Source: Haloimpatiens lingqiaonensis
GTDB lineage: Bacteria > Bacillota > Clostridia > Clostridiales > Clostridiaceae
Strand: one strand, 5' to 3'
Assembly: GCF_044502415.1 (NCBI RefSeq)
Contig: NZ_CP172402.1
Length of the DNA stretch: 64,000 bases
Of this stretch, positions 25,321 through 33,825 are shown piece after piece; the stretch's first letter is position 1, and every line of letters starts with the position of its first letter. Under the pieces are notes generated by a model that did no database searches, was not told the DNA's origin, and was given only the letters and a program-made list of their open reading frames with translations. Made by a program: the position numbers and the translations under genes.

Positions 25321-26127
25321 ATGAATAAGATAATTGGATTTATAGGTTGCGGCAATATGGGTGGAGCCATGATGGCAGGACTTATAAAGGCTGGAATATC
25401 AGCTCCAGAAAATATTATAGTTGGGGATTTGAATGAGAAGAGATTAGAAGAAACTAAAAAAGAATTTGGAGTTAGGGTAACTACAGATAACAGAGAAGTA
25501 GCAAAGGAAGCAGACATACTTATATTATCAATAAAACCAAACATATATAAAGTAGTTATAGATGGTTTAAAGGATTCGGTTAAGGAAGATGTAGTTGTAA
25601 TAACTATAGCTGCGGGAAAGGGAATAAAAGAAACTGAAGAATTATTTGGAAGAGATATTAAGGTTATAAAAGTAATGCCAAATACTCCTGCATTAGTTGG
25701 AGAGGGAATGGCGGCTTTAGCTCCAAATAATAAGGTGACAAAAGAAGAACTTCAGGAAGCTGTTAGCATGTTTGAAAGTTTTGGGCAAGCAGAAATATTG
25801 GATGAAAAATATATGGATGCTGTTACAGCAGTAAGTGGTTCATCACCTGCTTATGTATTTATGTTTATTGAAGCTATGGCAGACGCAGCAGTATTGGAAG
25901 GAATTCCAAGGGATAAAGCTTACAAAATGGCTGCACAAGCAGTTTTAGGTTCAGCTAAGATGGTTTTAGAAACAGGAAAACATCCAGGAGCTTTAAAGGA
26001 CATGGTATGTTCTCCAGGAGGAACAACTATTGAAGCAGTGGCAGCTTTAGAAGAAAGAGGATTTAGAAGTGCAGTTATAGAAGCTATGAGAGTTTGTGCA
26101 GATAAATCTAGAGAAATGTCTAAGTAA
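25321..26127 (+). CDS. proC: Pyrroline-5-carboxylate reductase
   Basis: This 268-aa NAD(P)H-dependent reductase makes proline from pyrroline-5-carboxylate, the product of HypD. The Rossmann motif FIGCGNMGGAMMAG is at residues 6-20. The C-terminal signature GSSPAYVFMFIEA ... MVCSPGGTTIEAV is complete. SD GAAAGGGG precedes ATG 25321. The 158-nt gap from hypD leaves room for a separate promoter. Together with HypD it would convert collagen-derived hydroxyproline into proline for reductive (Stickland) metabolism. Confidence 0.95.
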   Translation: MNKIIGFIGCGNMGGAMMAGLIKAGISAPENIIVGDLNEKRLEETKKEFGVRVTTDNREVAKEADILILSIKPNIYKVVIDGLKDSVKEDVVVITIAAGKGIKETEELFGRDIKVIKVMPNTPALVGEGMAALAPNNKVTKEELQEAVSMFESFGQAEILDEKYMDAVTAVSGSSPAYVFMFIEAMADAAVLEGIPRDKAYKMAAQAVLGSAKMVLETGKHPGALKDMVCSPGGTTIEAVAALEERGFRSAVIEAMRVCADKSREMSK

Positions 26128-26215
26128 GTAAAATTTATAAAGAATATGCACTGGGCTTAAGGATATGCTTAGAGATATGTGATATTAATTAAAAATAATA
26201 ATATGCAAAGAGTAG

Positions 26216-26268
26216 ATAACAAATATTGTTCATTTTTAGCTTTAAGTGTGATGAACAATATTTGTTAT
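26216..26268 (+). terminator. Terminator after proC
   Basis: An 18-bp perfect stem (ATAACAAATATTGTTCAT and its complement) encloses a 17-nt loop, followed by T-rich sequence. Confidence 0.8.
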
Positions 26269-26319
26269 TTGAATTTTTATTTTCATATTGTGTTTTGAAA
26301 GTGGTTATAAAAGAAGTAA

Positions 26320-26520
26320 AAAATAAAGTGAGAAGTGAGAAGTAAGAATTGATAATTGACAATTGACAATTAAGAATAAAGTAAGAAGTGAGAAGTGAGA
26401 ATTGACACTTGACAGTTGACAATTGAGAATTAAGTAAAGAAGTAAGGGGTAAGAGGTAAGGAGTAAGAAGTTACAGTTGAGAATTAAATAAGTAAAGAAG
26501 TGAAAAGGTGAAAAATAGTA
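26320..26520 (+). repeat. Low-complexity GAAGTGAGA / AATTGACAATT repeats
   Basis: Irregular tandem and interspersed short units (AGTGAGAAGTAAGAATTG, TTGACAATTGACAATT, AAGTAAGGGGTAAGAGGTAA) fill about 200 nt between proC and the peptidase. They look like slippage-derived sequence and hold no credible gene. Similar purine-rich runs occur inside the composite arrays. Confidence 0.6.
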
Positions 26521-26581
26521 AGTGAAAATTTACGGGTTATAGGAATAATGGGATAGGTTTGAAGAGTATAAGGAATGGGGG

Positions 26582-27670
26582 ATGGTGATTGTGAAGATAC
26601 GTAATAGAATAGAAAATCTTCTAGTTGAAATGAAAAAATGTGGTATGGATGGCCTTTTTTTAATGAGAGAAGCTAATGTAAGGTATATAAGTGGATTTAC
26701 TGATTCTGATTCATATGTTTTAATAACTGAAAAAGGCAATTTTTTCATAACGGATGGAAGATATACGGAACAAGCCGAAAAGCAGTGTCCAGATTATAAA
26801 GTTATAAAATGGGGTAAACCTGTGGGAACTTTAGGCGATACTGTTAATAACATAGCTAAGGATTTAGGATTAAAGTCTATAGGATTTGAAAAGGACAAAA
26901 TGACCTATGCCCTTTATGAGGATTTTAAGGCTAAGTTAGAAGCTGTAGAATTAGTGCCAACTTTAGGATTGGTTGAAAAGTTAAGATATGTTAAGGATGA
27001 AGAGGAAATATCTAATATAAGAGAAGCTTGCAGAATTGCAGATGTGGCCTTTGAAAGGATATTGGACTTTATAAAGCCAGGTATCAGTGAAAGTGAAGTG
27101 GCATTGGAGCTGGAATATTGTATGAGAAAAGAAGGAGCTTCAAGTGTTGGATTCGACACTATTTTGATATCTGGTAGTAAAACATCACTTCTTCATGGAA
27201 AACCAGATAATAAAATTATAGAAGATGGAGATCTTATAATTTTGGATTATGGAGCTTTGTATAACGGATATATTTCAGATATGACAAGAACTATAGGTAT
27301 AGGTCATTTAGATGATAAGAAAGTGGAAATATATAATTTGGTAAAAAAGGCACAACAACAAGGGCTGGAGACTGTTAAAGCTGGAGAATGTGGAAAAACA
27401 GTAGATGATAAAATAAGAAGTGTAATAAAGGATTATGAAGACTATTATTATGCTGGAATAGGACATGGTGTTGGAAGAGAATTACATGAGGAACCATTCC
27501 TAGGTAAATACTGTAATAGAATTCTTCAAGAAAATTGTGTTATTACAGTTGAGCCTGGTATTTATATACCTGGTTGGGGCGGAGTTAGAATAGAGGATAC
27601 TATTGTAGTTAAAAAAGATGGTTATGAAAGACTTACTAATTCAACAAAGGAATTAATAATATTAAAATAG
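26582..27670 (+). CDS. Xaa-Pro aminopeptidase-like M24 peptidase
   Basis: This 362-aa protein has a creatinase-type N-terminal domain (residues 1-130) and an M24 pita-bread catalytic domain (130-360). The metal ligands are visible in LDYGALYNGYISDMTRTIG (two Asp), GIGHGVGRELHE (His), TVEPGIY (Glu) and GGVRIEDT (Glu). It would release N-terminal residues preceding proline, feeding the neighbouring proline genes. ATG 26582 overlaps a G-rich SD region. GTG 26585 or 26591 are alternatives. Confidence 0.88.
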   Translation: MVIVKIRNRIENLLVEMKKCGMDGLFLMREANVRYISGFTDSDSYVLITEKGNFFITDGRYTEQAEKQCPDYKVIKWGKPVGTLGDTVNNIAKDLGLKSIGFEKDKMTYALYEDFKAKLEAVELVPTLGLVEKLRYVKDEEEISNIREACRIADVAFERILDFIKPGISESEVALELEYCMRKEGASSVGFDTILISGSKTSLLHGKPDNKIIEDGDLIILDYGALYNGYISDMTRTIGIGHLDDKKVEIYNLVKKAQQQGLETVKAGECGKTVDDKIRSVIKDYEDYYYAGIGHGVGRELHEEPFLGKYCNRILQENCVITVEPGIYIPGWGGVRIEDTIVVKKDGYERLTNSTKELIILK

Positions 27671-27720
27671 AACTATATGTATAGGATTGTGCATATTTAA
27701 ATTAAAAAATAATTTAGAAC

Positions 27721-27836
27721 TTAAAATTTGTAATTCGGTCCGTGAAACCTCGTATTCTTGTGGGCTAGTATGCAAGGGCTTTACGTTATCAGGGTTCGAT
27801 GTACCCACAACGTAATATTAAATTTTGATTTTAAAT
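27721..27836 (+). promoter_or_regulatory. Structured intergenic element, possible leader RNA
   Basis: This GC-richer island lies between AT-rich flanks. TTACGTT (27781-27787) pairs with AACGTAA (27809-27815). TTGTGGG (27758-27764) pairs with CCCACAA (27804-27810), and the two helices exclude each other. GGGT/ACCC forms an inner stem with a TTCG-containing loop. It lies 70 nt before the DMT transporter gene. It matches no riboswitch class I recognise and could also be a mobile-element remnant. Confidence 0.45.
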
Positions 27837-27905
27837 ATATCTCTAAATTGTTTTATATGTAAAACTTAAGTTAAGTATAATAAGTATAATAGGAGAGAAT
27901 TTTAT

Positions 27906-28796
27906 ATGACAAAAATACAAAAAAGAAAAAATTTGATGGCAGATTTATCCCTTCTTTTTGTGGCAATGTTATGGGGTGGAGGGTTCGTAGTTGTTAAAGA
28001 TGCCCTTAATTCAATAACTCCTTTTTACATAATGGCTATGAGATTTAGCTTATCTTTTTTACTCATGTGTTTAGTGTTTTGGAAAAGAGTTAAAAGGATT
28101 GGTAAAAAAGATTTGATAGGTGGAAGTGTAATAGGTATATTTTTATTTTTAGCTTTTGCATTTCAAACTATAGGTATTCAATATACTACAGCAGGAAAAC
28201 AAGCTTTTCTTACAGCTGTATATGTGGTGGAAGTTCCTTTCTTGTGTTGGATTGTTATTAAGAAAAAACCAGATAATTATTCCATTATTGCAGCTTTTTT
28301 AGCCTTTTGTGGCATTGGAATGTTGACTATGCAAGGAAGCTTAAAAATTAATTTAGGAGATGCACTTACACTTATATGCTCCATATTTTTTGCAGCTCAA
28401 ATAATAGCTATAGGTTTTTATGCGGAAAAAATAGATCCAATAGTACTTACAATAATTCAATTTGGGGTAGCGGCAATTTTATCATATATTTTTGCTTTAA
28501 TATTTGAGCCTAAATTAGCGCATTTAAATACTAATGCTGTATTATCAATAGTTTATTTAAGTTTATTTAGTACATTAATAGCTTTTCTTGTGCAAAATAT
28601 TGCCCAAAAATATACATCTTCAACTCATGCAGCAATAATACTTTCATTGGAGTCATTCTTTGGATGCTTATTTGGAGTTATATTTCTTGGAGAAAATCTT
28701 ACATTTAAAATAATAATAGGATGTATACTTATTTTCTTATCTATATTAACCGCAGAAACTAGATGGGATTTTTTAAAGAAAAAGCATAAAAGTTAA
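27906..28796 (+). CDS. EamA/DMT-family transporter
   Basis: This 296-aa protein has ten predicted membrane helices in two EamA repeats (about residues 12-140 and 150-285), including the N-terminal LFVAMLWGGGFVVVKDAL signature. It is a drug/metabolite transporter, typically exporting small metabolites. The substrate is unknown. SD AGGAGAG precedes ATG 27906. A MATE exporter follows after 21 nt, so the two are probably one transcription unit downstream of a structured leader. Confidence 0.88.
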   Translation: MTKIQKRKNLMADLSLLFVAMLWGGGFVVVKDALNSITPFYIMAMRFSLSFLLMCLVFWKRVKRIGKKDLIGGSVIGIFLFLAFAFQTIGIQYTTAGKQAFLTAVYVVEVPFLCWIVIKKKPDNYSIIAAFLAFCGIGMLTMQGSLKINLGDALTLICSIFFAAQIIAIGFYAEKIDPIVLTIIQFGVAAILSYIFALIFEPKLAHLNTNAVLSIVYLSLFSTLIAFLVQNIAQKYTSSTHAAIILSLESFFGCLFGVIFLGENLTFKIIIGCILIFLSILTAETRWDFLKKKHKS

Positions 28797-28817
28797 CTTT
28801 ATTTACGGAATGGGGAG

Positions 28818-30236
28818 GTGAATTGTTGCTATATAGATTTTTATAGTCTAGTGGCAACGGGATTGAAAGTGGAGATATGTAGGGAAAAGGAAGAATTAAA
28901 AGAAATAAGGAAAAAGATTTTTTATTTAATATTGCCTATAACGTTAGAAAGTATACTAGAAATGTCTGTAGGACTTTTTTCTATGGCTATGGTAGGCAGA
29001 CTTGGGGAAATTGCTATAGGTTCTATAGGGATAGGTTCTAGAATTGCAAATATTGTCTGGGCAATTTTTAAAGGCATAACCATAGGAGCAGGAGTTTTTG
29101 TAGCTCAAGCCTATGGGGCAAAAAAGATGGATAAATTAAGGAAAGTAATACAGCAGACAATACTTTCATCATTGATATTAGTTATAGTAATACAGCAAAT
29201 TATATTTTGGAATGCGTCTAAGATTTTGTCAATATTTAAGCCTGATGCGGTACTTTTAAGCAATGCAACACAGTATTTGAGGATAGTTTCTTTTGGATTA
29301 CCTTTTTTAGCTATAATGCTAATAGCTATTTCAGTGCTCCAAAGCATGGGGGATGCAAAAACTCCATTTTATATGGCTTTGGTTATGAATGTGGTTAATA
29401 TTGGTTTTGGATTCCTGTTTATATTTGGAAAATTAGGATTTCCCAAGCTTGGACTTAGAGGGGCCGCAGTGGCTACAGTATTAGCACAATTTGTAGGCTT
29501 CTGTATGGCATTCTATGTTTTTTTTAGAAATAATGGAATATTAAATCCTCTTTTAAATAAGAATTTTTTTCAACTTAATTTACAGGAAGTAAAAAATATT
29601 TATAGGGTGGGAATTCCTTCTTCCATGGAATCGTTATTTTGGCAGCTATCAGCTATAATTCTTACTAGAATAATGCTTAAATACGGAAATACTGTATTTG
29701 CTGCATATCAATTGGGACTTCAAGCGGAATCTATTTCATTTATGCCTGCAGCAGGATTTGGTATAGCAGCTACTACTTTTATAGGGCAATGTGTTGGTGC
29801 TAAGGATGGAGAAAAAGGAAAAAAATATTTAAAAGAAATAATGAAAGGTTCCATGATGATAACAACATTAACCACAATTCTTCTAGTGTTTTTCCCTCAT
29901 GGAGTTCTTAGAATGCTTACGGATAAAGAAAATATAATAGTTTTAGGAGTTAAATATTTAATAATAATGGGGGTTGTACAAGCAGCTCAAAACGCCTCCG
30001 GAGTTTTAAATGGGGCATTAAGAGGAGCTGGATACACAAAGGTTCCTATGATTGTATCAGGTATAGGACTTTGGTGTATTAGAATACCGGCTTCACTATT
30101 TTTAGCGTACATATTAAATACTAATATAGTTATGGTATGGATAGCTATGGGGATCGATTTGGTAATAAGATTCTTCCTAAGCCTTTATTTGTATAGGAAG
30201 AAAGATATATATAATACGGAGACGGTTTTAGAATAA
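28818..30236 (+). CDS. MATE-family efflux transporter
   Basis: This protein of about 450-472 aa has 12 membrane segments in two MatE domains (about residues 35-195 and 260-420). Typical motifs include PITLESILEMSVGLFSMAMV and QSMGDAKTPFY. It exports cationic compounds in exchange for Na+ or H+. The start is uncertain: GTG 28818 overlaps the GGGGAGG it would need, and GTG 28869 (VEICREKEE) is a reasonable alternative that begins close to the conserved domain. Its 3' flank is now occupied by two IS copies. Confidence 0.88.
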   Translation: MNCCYIDFYSLVATGLKVEICREKEELKEIRKKIFYLILPITLESILEMSVGLFSMAMVGRLGEIAIGSIGIGSRIANIVWAIFKGITIGAGVFVAQAYGAKKMDKLRKVIQQTILSSLILVIVIQQIIFWNASKILSIFKPDAVLLSNATQYLRIVSFGLPFLAIMLIAISVLQSMGDAKTPFYMALVMNVVNIGFGFLFIFGKLGFPKLGLRGAAVATVLAQFVGFCMAFYVFFRNNGILNPLLNKNFFQLNLQEVKNIYRVGIPSSMESLFWQLSAIILTRIMLKYGNTVFAAYQLGLQAESISFMPAAGFGIAATTFIGQCVGAKDGEKGKKYLKEIMKGSMMITTLTTILLVFFPHGVLRMLTDKENIIVLGVKYLIIMGVVQAAQNASGVLNGALRGAGYTKVPMIVSGIGLWCIRIPASLFLAYILNTNIVMVWIAMGIDLVIRFFLSLYLYRKKDIYNTETVLE

Positions 30237-30257
30237 GATTTTTATAATTTAGCGTTC

Positions 30258-31867
30258 CAGAAGTTTAGCGCTTAAAAATTTTTGGGGCGTGAGCCCGCTG
30301 ATTTATAATGAATGATTGAGGGTTAGGTTAAAAACCATAAATTCTGATTTTTGCTGGAAATTTTAGAGAAAAAATTTGCATAATAAAAGCATCCTTTTTA
30401 TAATAGTTTTGACAAGAAACCAACTTAAAAAGGATGCTGATAAAATGAGTAAAAGTTATTTAAAACAATTACTTACTTATATTAATAAGGTATACGATAT
30501 AGGTGAAAAAATCAATAACTTAAAAGATAAAAGAATAAAATCTGATGTAAAAATTTCAACAATTACCTTCGTGGTGTTATTTGGATTTATGCTTCAGATA
30601 AGAAGTTTCAATAGATTAGAACATTGGCTTAAAAAAGGCAAGTTTAAAAAAGTAATACCTAAAAAAACTAAAATGCCACGCATTGATGCCGTTAGGCGCT
30701 CCTTAAGTGATTTTGATTTAGATGGATTAAAAGAAATTCATAAACATATAATAAAAACCATTGTAAAAAATAAAGTATTTAGAAATGGTACTATAGATAA
30801 ATTAAAAGTAGTTGCCATAGACGGTGTAGAGCTATTTGAAAGCACTAAAAAGTGTTGTGATAAATGCCTTACAAGAGTTGATAAAAATGGAACTACTCAT
30901 TATTTTCATAGAACAGTAGTATGTACAACCGTAGGTTCTGATCCACACATTATTTTAGGGCAAGAGATGCTTGAGCCTAAAAAGGACAGTTCAGATAAGG
31001 ATGAGGGGGAAACTACAGGTGGCAAAAGACTAATCAGAAGACTTTATAAAGAGTATCATCATTTTGCAGATATTATAGTTGCTGACGCTTTATATTGTAA
31101 GTCTACTTGGATTAAAGAAGTACTCTCTATAGGAATGAATGCAGTAGTAAGGGTTAAAGATGAACGACTTCATATTGTAAAAGATGCACTAGCTTTATTT
31201 AAGTGCCGTGAGGCAGATAAAGAATGGATAGTTAATAAAAAAAATAAAAATTATTTAAAGATAAAAGCTTGGGATGAAGATAATTTTGAAATGGCTGATT
31301 CAGAAATAAAAGTAAGGTTTATAAAGTTTATAGAAGAAATATATAATGGAGATAAAATGGAAATTAAAGAGTCATGGATTATAACGACGGATAAATTAAC
31401 GTCGGTAGAAACTTTATGGGAAATAATGCATAAAAGGTGGGACATTGAAAATAATGCTTTTCATCAGTTAAAAACAGAATGGCATTTGAATCATTGTTTT
31501 CTTCATAGCCCTACGGGCATAGAAACAGTATTAATGTTTATAATAATAGCATTTAATCTAATGCAATTATATTTTTTTAGGTGTATAAGAAATTTTAGAA
31601 AGAAATATATGCTCCAAATAGATGTTATTGAAGATATAAGAGATGAAAGATTTATTATAGAAAATGGTTGGCATAACCCACTATTTGTAAAAACTTAATC
31701 AAATATAAAACTGGAAATTGATTTTAAAGATTTCTTGGGGTAGGGGATAGTGTAATTATTTTTGCGACCTATCGGTCTGCGGGCTTACCAGCCCTTTAAG
31801 TAAATGTAAAAAGATACAATTCCAGTAAAAATAAAATTTTTACTGGAATTTAGGTGCTAAATCTCTG
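30258..31867 (+). mobile_element. IS4-like insertion sequence, copy B (mosaic)
   Basis: This copy shares the ends and first 1 kb with A, C and D but is clearly divergent over roughly 31284-31755, so it is a mosaic. It is flanked by TTAGCGTTC at 30249-30257 and 31868-31876, the latter also being the left flank of copy C. It is 1610 bp long, one base shorter than the others. Confidence 0.93.
30445..31698 (+). CDS. IS4-like DDE transposase, copy B
   Basis: This 417-aa protein matches copy A to about residue 298, then differs at many positions (for example EEIYNGDKMEIKESWIITTD against EEVHTGDKVEIKEAWIITTD) while keeping the catalytic Glu335 in RWDIENN and the same length. The reading frame is intact. 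The patchwork suggests gene conversion with a diverged relative. ATG is chosen as in copy A. Confidence 0.92.
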   Translation: MSKSYLKQLLTYINKVYDIGEKINNLKDKRIKSDVKISTITFVVLFGFMLQIRSFNRLEHWLKKGKFKKVIPKKTKMPRIDAVRRSLSDFDLDGLKEIHKHIIKTIVKNKVFRNGTIDKLKVVAIDGVELFESTKKCCDKCLTRVDKNGTTHYFHRTVVCTTVGSDPHIILGQEMLEPKKDSSDKDEGETTGGKRLIRRLYKEYHHFADIIVADALYCKSTWIKEVLSIGMNAVVRVKDERLHIVKDALALFKCREADKEWIVNKKNKNYLKIKAWDEDNFEMADSEIKVRFIKFIEEIYNGDKMEIKESWIITTDKLTSVETLWEIMHKRWDIENNAFHQLKTEWHLNHCFLHSPTGIETVLMFIIIAFNLMQLYFFRCIRNFRKKYMLQIDVIEDIRDERFIIENGWHNPLFVKT

Positions 31868-31876
31868 TTAGCGTTC

Positions 31877-33487
31877 CAGAAGTTTAGCGCTTAAAAATTT
31901 TTGGGGCGTGAGCCCGCTGATTTATAATGAATGATTGAGGGTTAGGTTAAAAACCATAAATTCTGATTTTTGCTGGAAATTTTAGAGAAAAAATTTGCAT
32001 AATAAAAGCATCCTTTTTATAATAGTTTTGACAAGAAACCAACTTAAAAAGGATGCTGATAAAATGAGTAAAAGTTATTTAAAACAATTACTTACTTATA
32101 TTAATAAGGTATACGATATAGGTGAAAAAATCAATAACTTAAAAGATAAAAGAATAAAATCTGATGTAAAAATTTCAACAATTACCTTCGTGGTGTTATT
32201 TGGATTTATGCTTCAGATAAGAAGTTTCAATAGATTAGAACATTGGCTTAAAAAAGGCAAGTTTAAAAAAGTAATACCTAAAAAAACTAAAATGCCACGC
32301 ATTGATGCCGTTAGGCGCTCCTTAAGTGATTTTGATTTAGATGGATTAAAAGAAATTCATAAACATATAATAAAAACCATTGTAAAAAATAAAGTATTTA
32401 GAAATGGTACTATAGATAAATTAAAAGTAGTTGCCATAGACGGTGTAGAGCTATTTGAAAGCACTAAAAAGTGTTGTGATAAATGCCTTACAAGAGTTGA
32501 TAAAAATGGAACTACTCATTATTTTCATAGAACAGTAGTATGTACAACCGTAGGTTCTGATCCACACATTATTTTAGGGCAAGAGATGCTTGAGCCTAAA
32601 AAGGACAGTTCAGATAAGGATGAGGGGGAAACTACAGGTGGCAAAAGACTAATCAGAAGACTTTATAAAGAGTATCATCATTTTGCAGATATTATAGTTG
32701 CTGACGCTTTATATTGTAAGTCTACTTGGATTAAAGAAGTACTCTCTATAGGAATGAATGCAGTAGTAAGGGTTAAAGATGAACGACTTCATATTGTAAA
32801 AGATGCACTAGCTTTATTTAAGTGCCGTGAGGCAGATAAAGAATGGATAGTTAATAAAAAAAATAAAAATTATTTAAAGATAAAAGCTTGGGATGAAGAT
32901 AACTTTGAAATGGCTGATTCAGAAATAAAAGTAAGGTTTATAAAATTTATAGAAGAAGTTCATACTGGAGATAAGGTAGAAATTAAAGAAGCATGGATTA
33001 TAACAACAGACAAATTTACATCAGTAGAAACCTTATGGAAGATAATGCATAAAAGATGGGACATTGAAAATAATGTATTTCATCAGTTAAAAACAGAATG
33101 GCATTTAGATCATTGTTTTCTTCATAGCCCTACGGGCGTAGAAACAGTGGCAATGTTTTTAATACTAGCATTTAATTTGATGCAATTGTACTTTTTTAGG
33201 TGTATAAGATCCTTCAGAAAAAAACGAATGCTTCAAATAGATATTGTTGAAGATATAAGAGATGAGAGATTTACTATAGAAGATGACTGGATCAATCCAC
33301 TATTTGTAAAGACTTAACTTTAAAATAAAATTGGAAATTATTTATTAAGATTTCGTGGGGTAGGGGTAAGTGTATCTATTTTTGCGACCTATCGGTCTGC
33401 GGGCTTACCAGCCCTTTAAGTAAATGTAAAAAGATACAATTCCAGTAAAAATAAAATTTTTACTGGAATTTAGGTGCTAAATCTCTG
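31877..33487 (+). mobile_element. IS4-like insertion sequence, copy C
   Basis: This 1611-bp copy lies directly after copy B, separated only by the 9-bp TTAGCGTTC, which recurs on its right side (33488-33496). The order is duplication-IS-duplication-IS-duplication. The base run CAGAA after the last duplication matches the start of an IS end and may be chance or a remnant. Confidence 0.95.
32064..33317 (+). CDS. IS4-like DDE transposase, copy C
   Basis: This 417-aa protein is identical to the copy A protein, with D126, D214 and E335 present. It carries the same promoter and RBS-masking hairpin upstream of ATG 32064. It is probably functional. Confidence 0.92.
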   Translation: MSKSYLKQLLTYINKVYDIGEKINNLKDKRIKSDVKISTITFVVLFGFMLQIRSFNRLEHWLKKGKFKKVIPKKTKMPRIDAVRRSLSDFDLDGLKEIHKHIIKTIVKNKVFRNGTIDKLKVVAIDGVELFESTKKCCDKCLTRVDKNGTTHYFHRTVVCTTVGSDPHIILGQEMLEPKKDSSDKDEGETTGGKRLIRRLYKEYHHFADIIVADALYCKSTWIKEVLSIGMNAVVRVKDERLHIVKDALALFKCREADKEWIVNKKNKNYLKIKAWDEDNFEMADSEIKVRFIKFIEEVHTGDKVEIKEAWIITTDKFTSVETLWKIMHKRWDIENNVFHQLKTEWHLDHCFLHSPTGVETVAMFLILAFNLMQLYFFRCIRSFRKKRMLQIDIVEDIRDERFTIEDDWINPLFVKT

Positions 33488-33583
33488 TTAGCGTTCCAGA
33501 ATCATTGACATGACGTATTTAATATGTTATCTTAAATTAGTATGCATTTAAAGTGAATATATTTTGGTTATTTATATATAATA

Positions 33584-33615
33584 AAAACGATGTTCATTAG
33601 AGTATCGTTTTTTAT
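33584..33615 (+). terminator. Terminator, originally of the MATE operon
   Basis: AAAACGAT/ATCGTTTT encloses a 12-nt loop, followed by a T-run. Without the two IS copies it would lie about 100 nt after the MATE stop. It is now more than 3 kb away. Confidence 0.75.
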
Positions 33616-33660
33616 TTTGTGAATTACAAAGTAAATGTAAATTTACTTAAATAATAGTGA

Positions 33661-33825
33661 TCTTATTGGAAGTTATCAGGAACAAAAGAAGTATTTCCAA
33701 AGGCTTTTGAACAATGGAGCGTAGGGTATAGGTACATCCAATAAGAGTTAATAGTGCTTAATAGCGGTGTTTATAACTTGATAGAGCTCTAGTGTATGCA
33801 AATAAATTTGGAGAGGAAATAAAGA
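33661..33825 (+). promoter_or_regulatory. Structured leader of the DEAD-box helicase gene
   Basis: TCTTATTGGA (33661-33670) pairs with TCCAATAAGA (33737-33746) across a 66-nt loop, leaving a long leader before SD GGAGAGG and ATG 33826. Cold-responsive helicase genes often have long structured leaders. Regulation here is inferred only. Confidence 0.45.

Noticed and set aside
26320..26520. Possible CRISPR-like repeat array
   Set aside because: Units are short, irregular and not separated by unique spacers. This is low-complexity sequence.
27792..27806. tRNA-like T-arm (GGGTTCGA...ACCC)
   Set aside because: No acceptor, D or anticodon arm can be built around it, and the loop length does not fit a tRNA.
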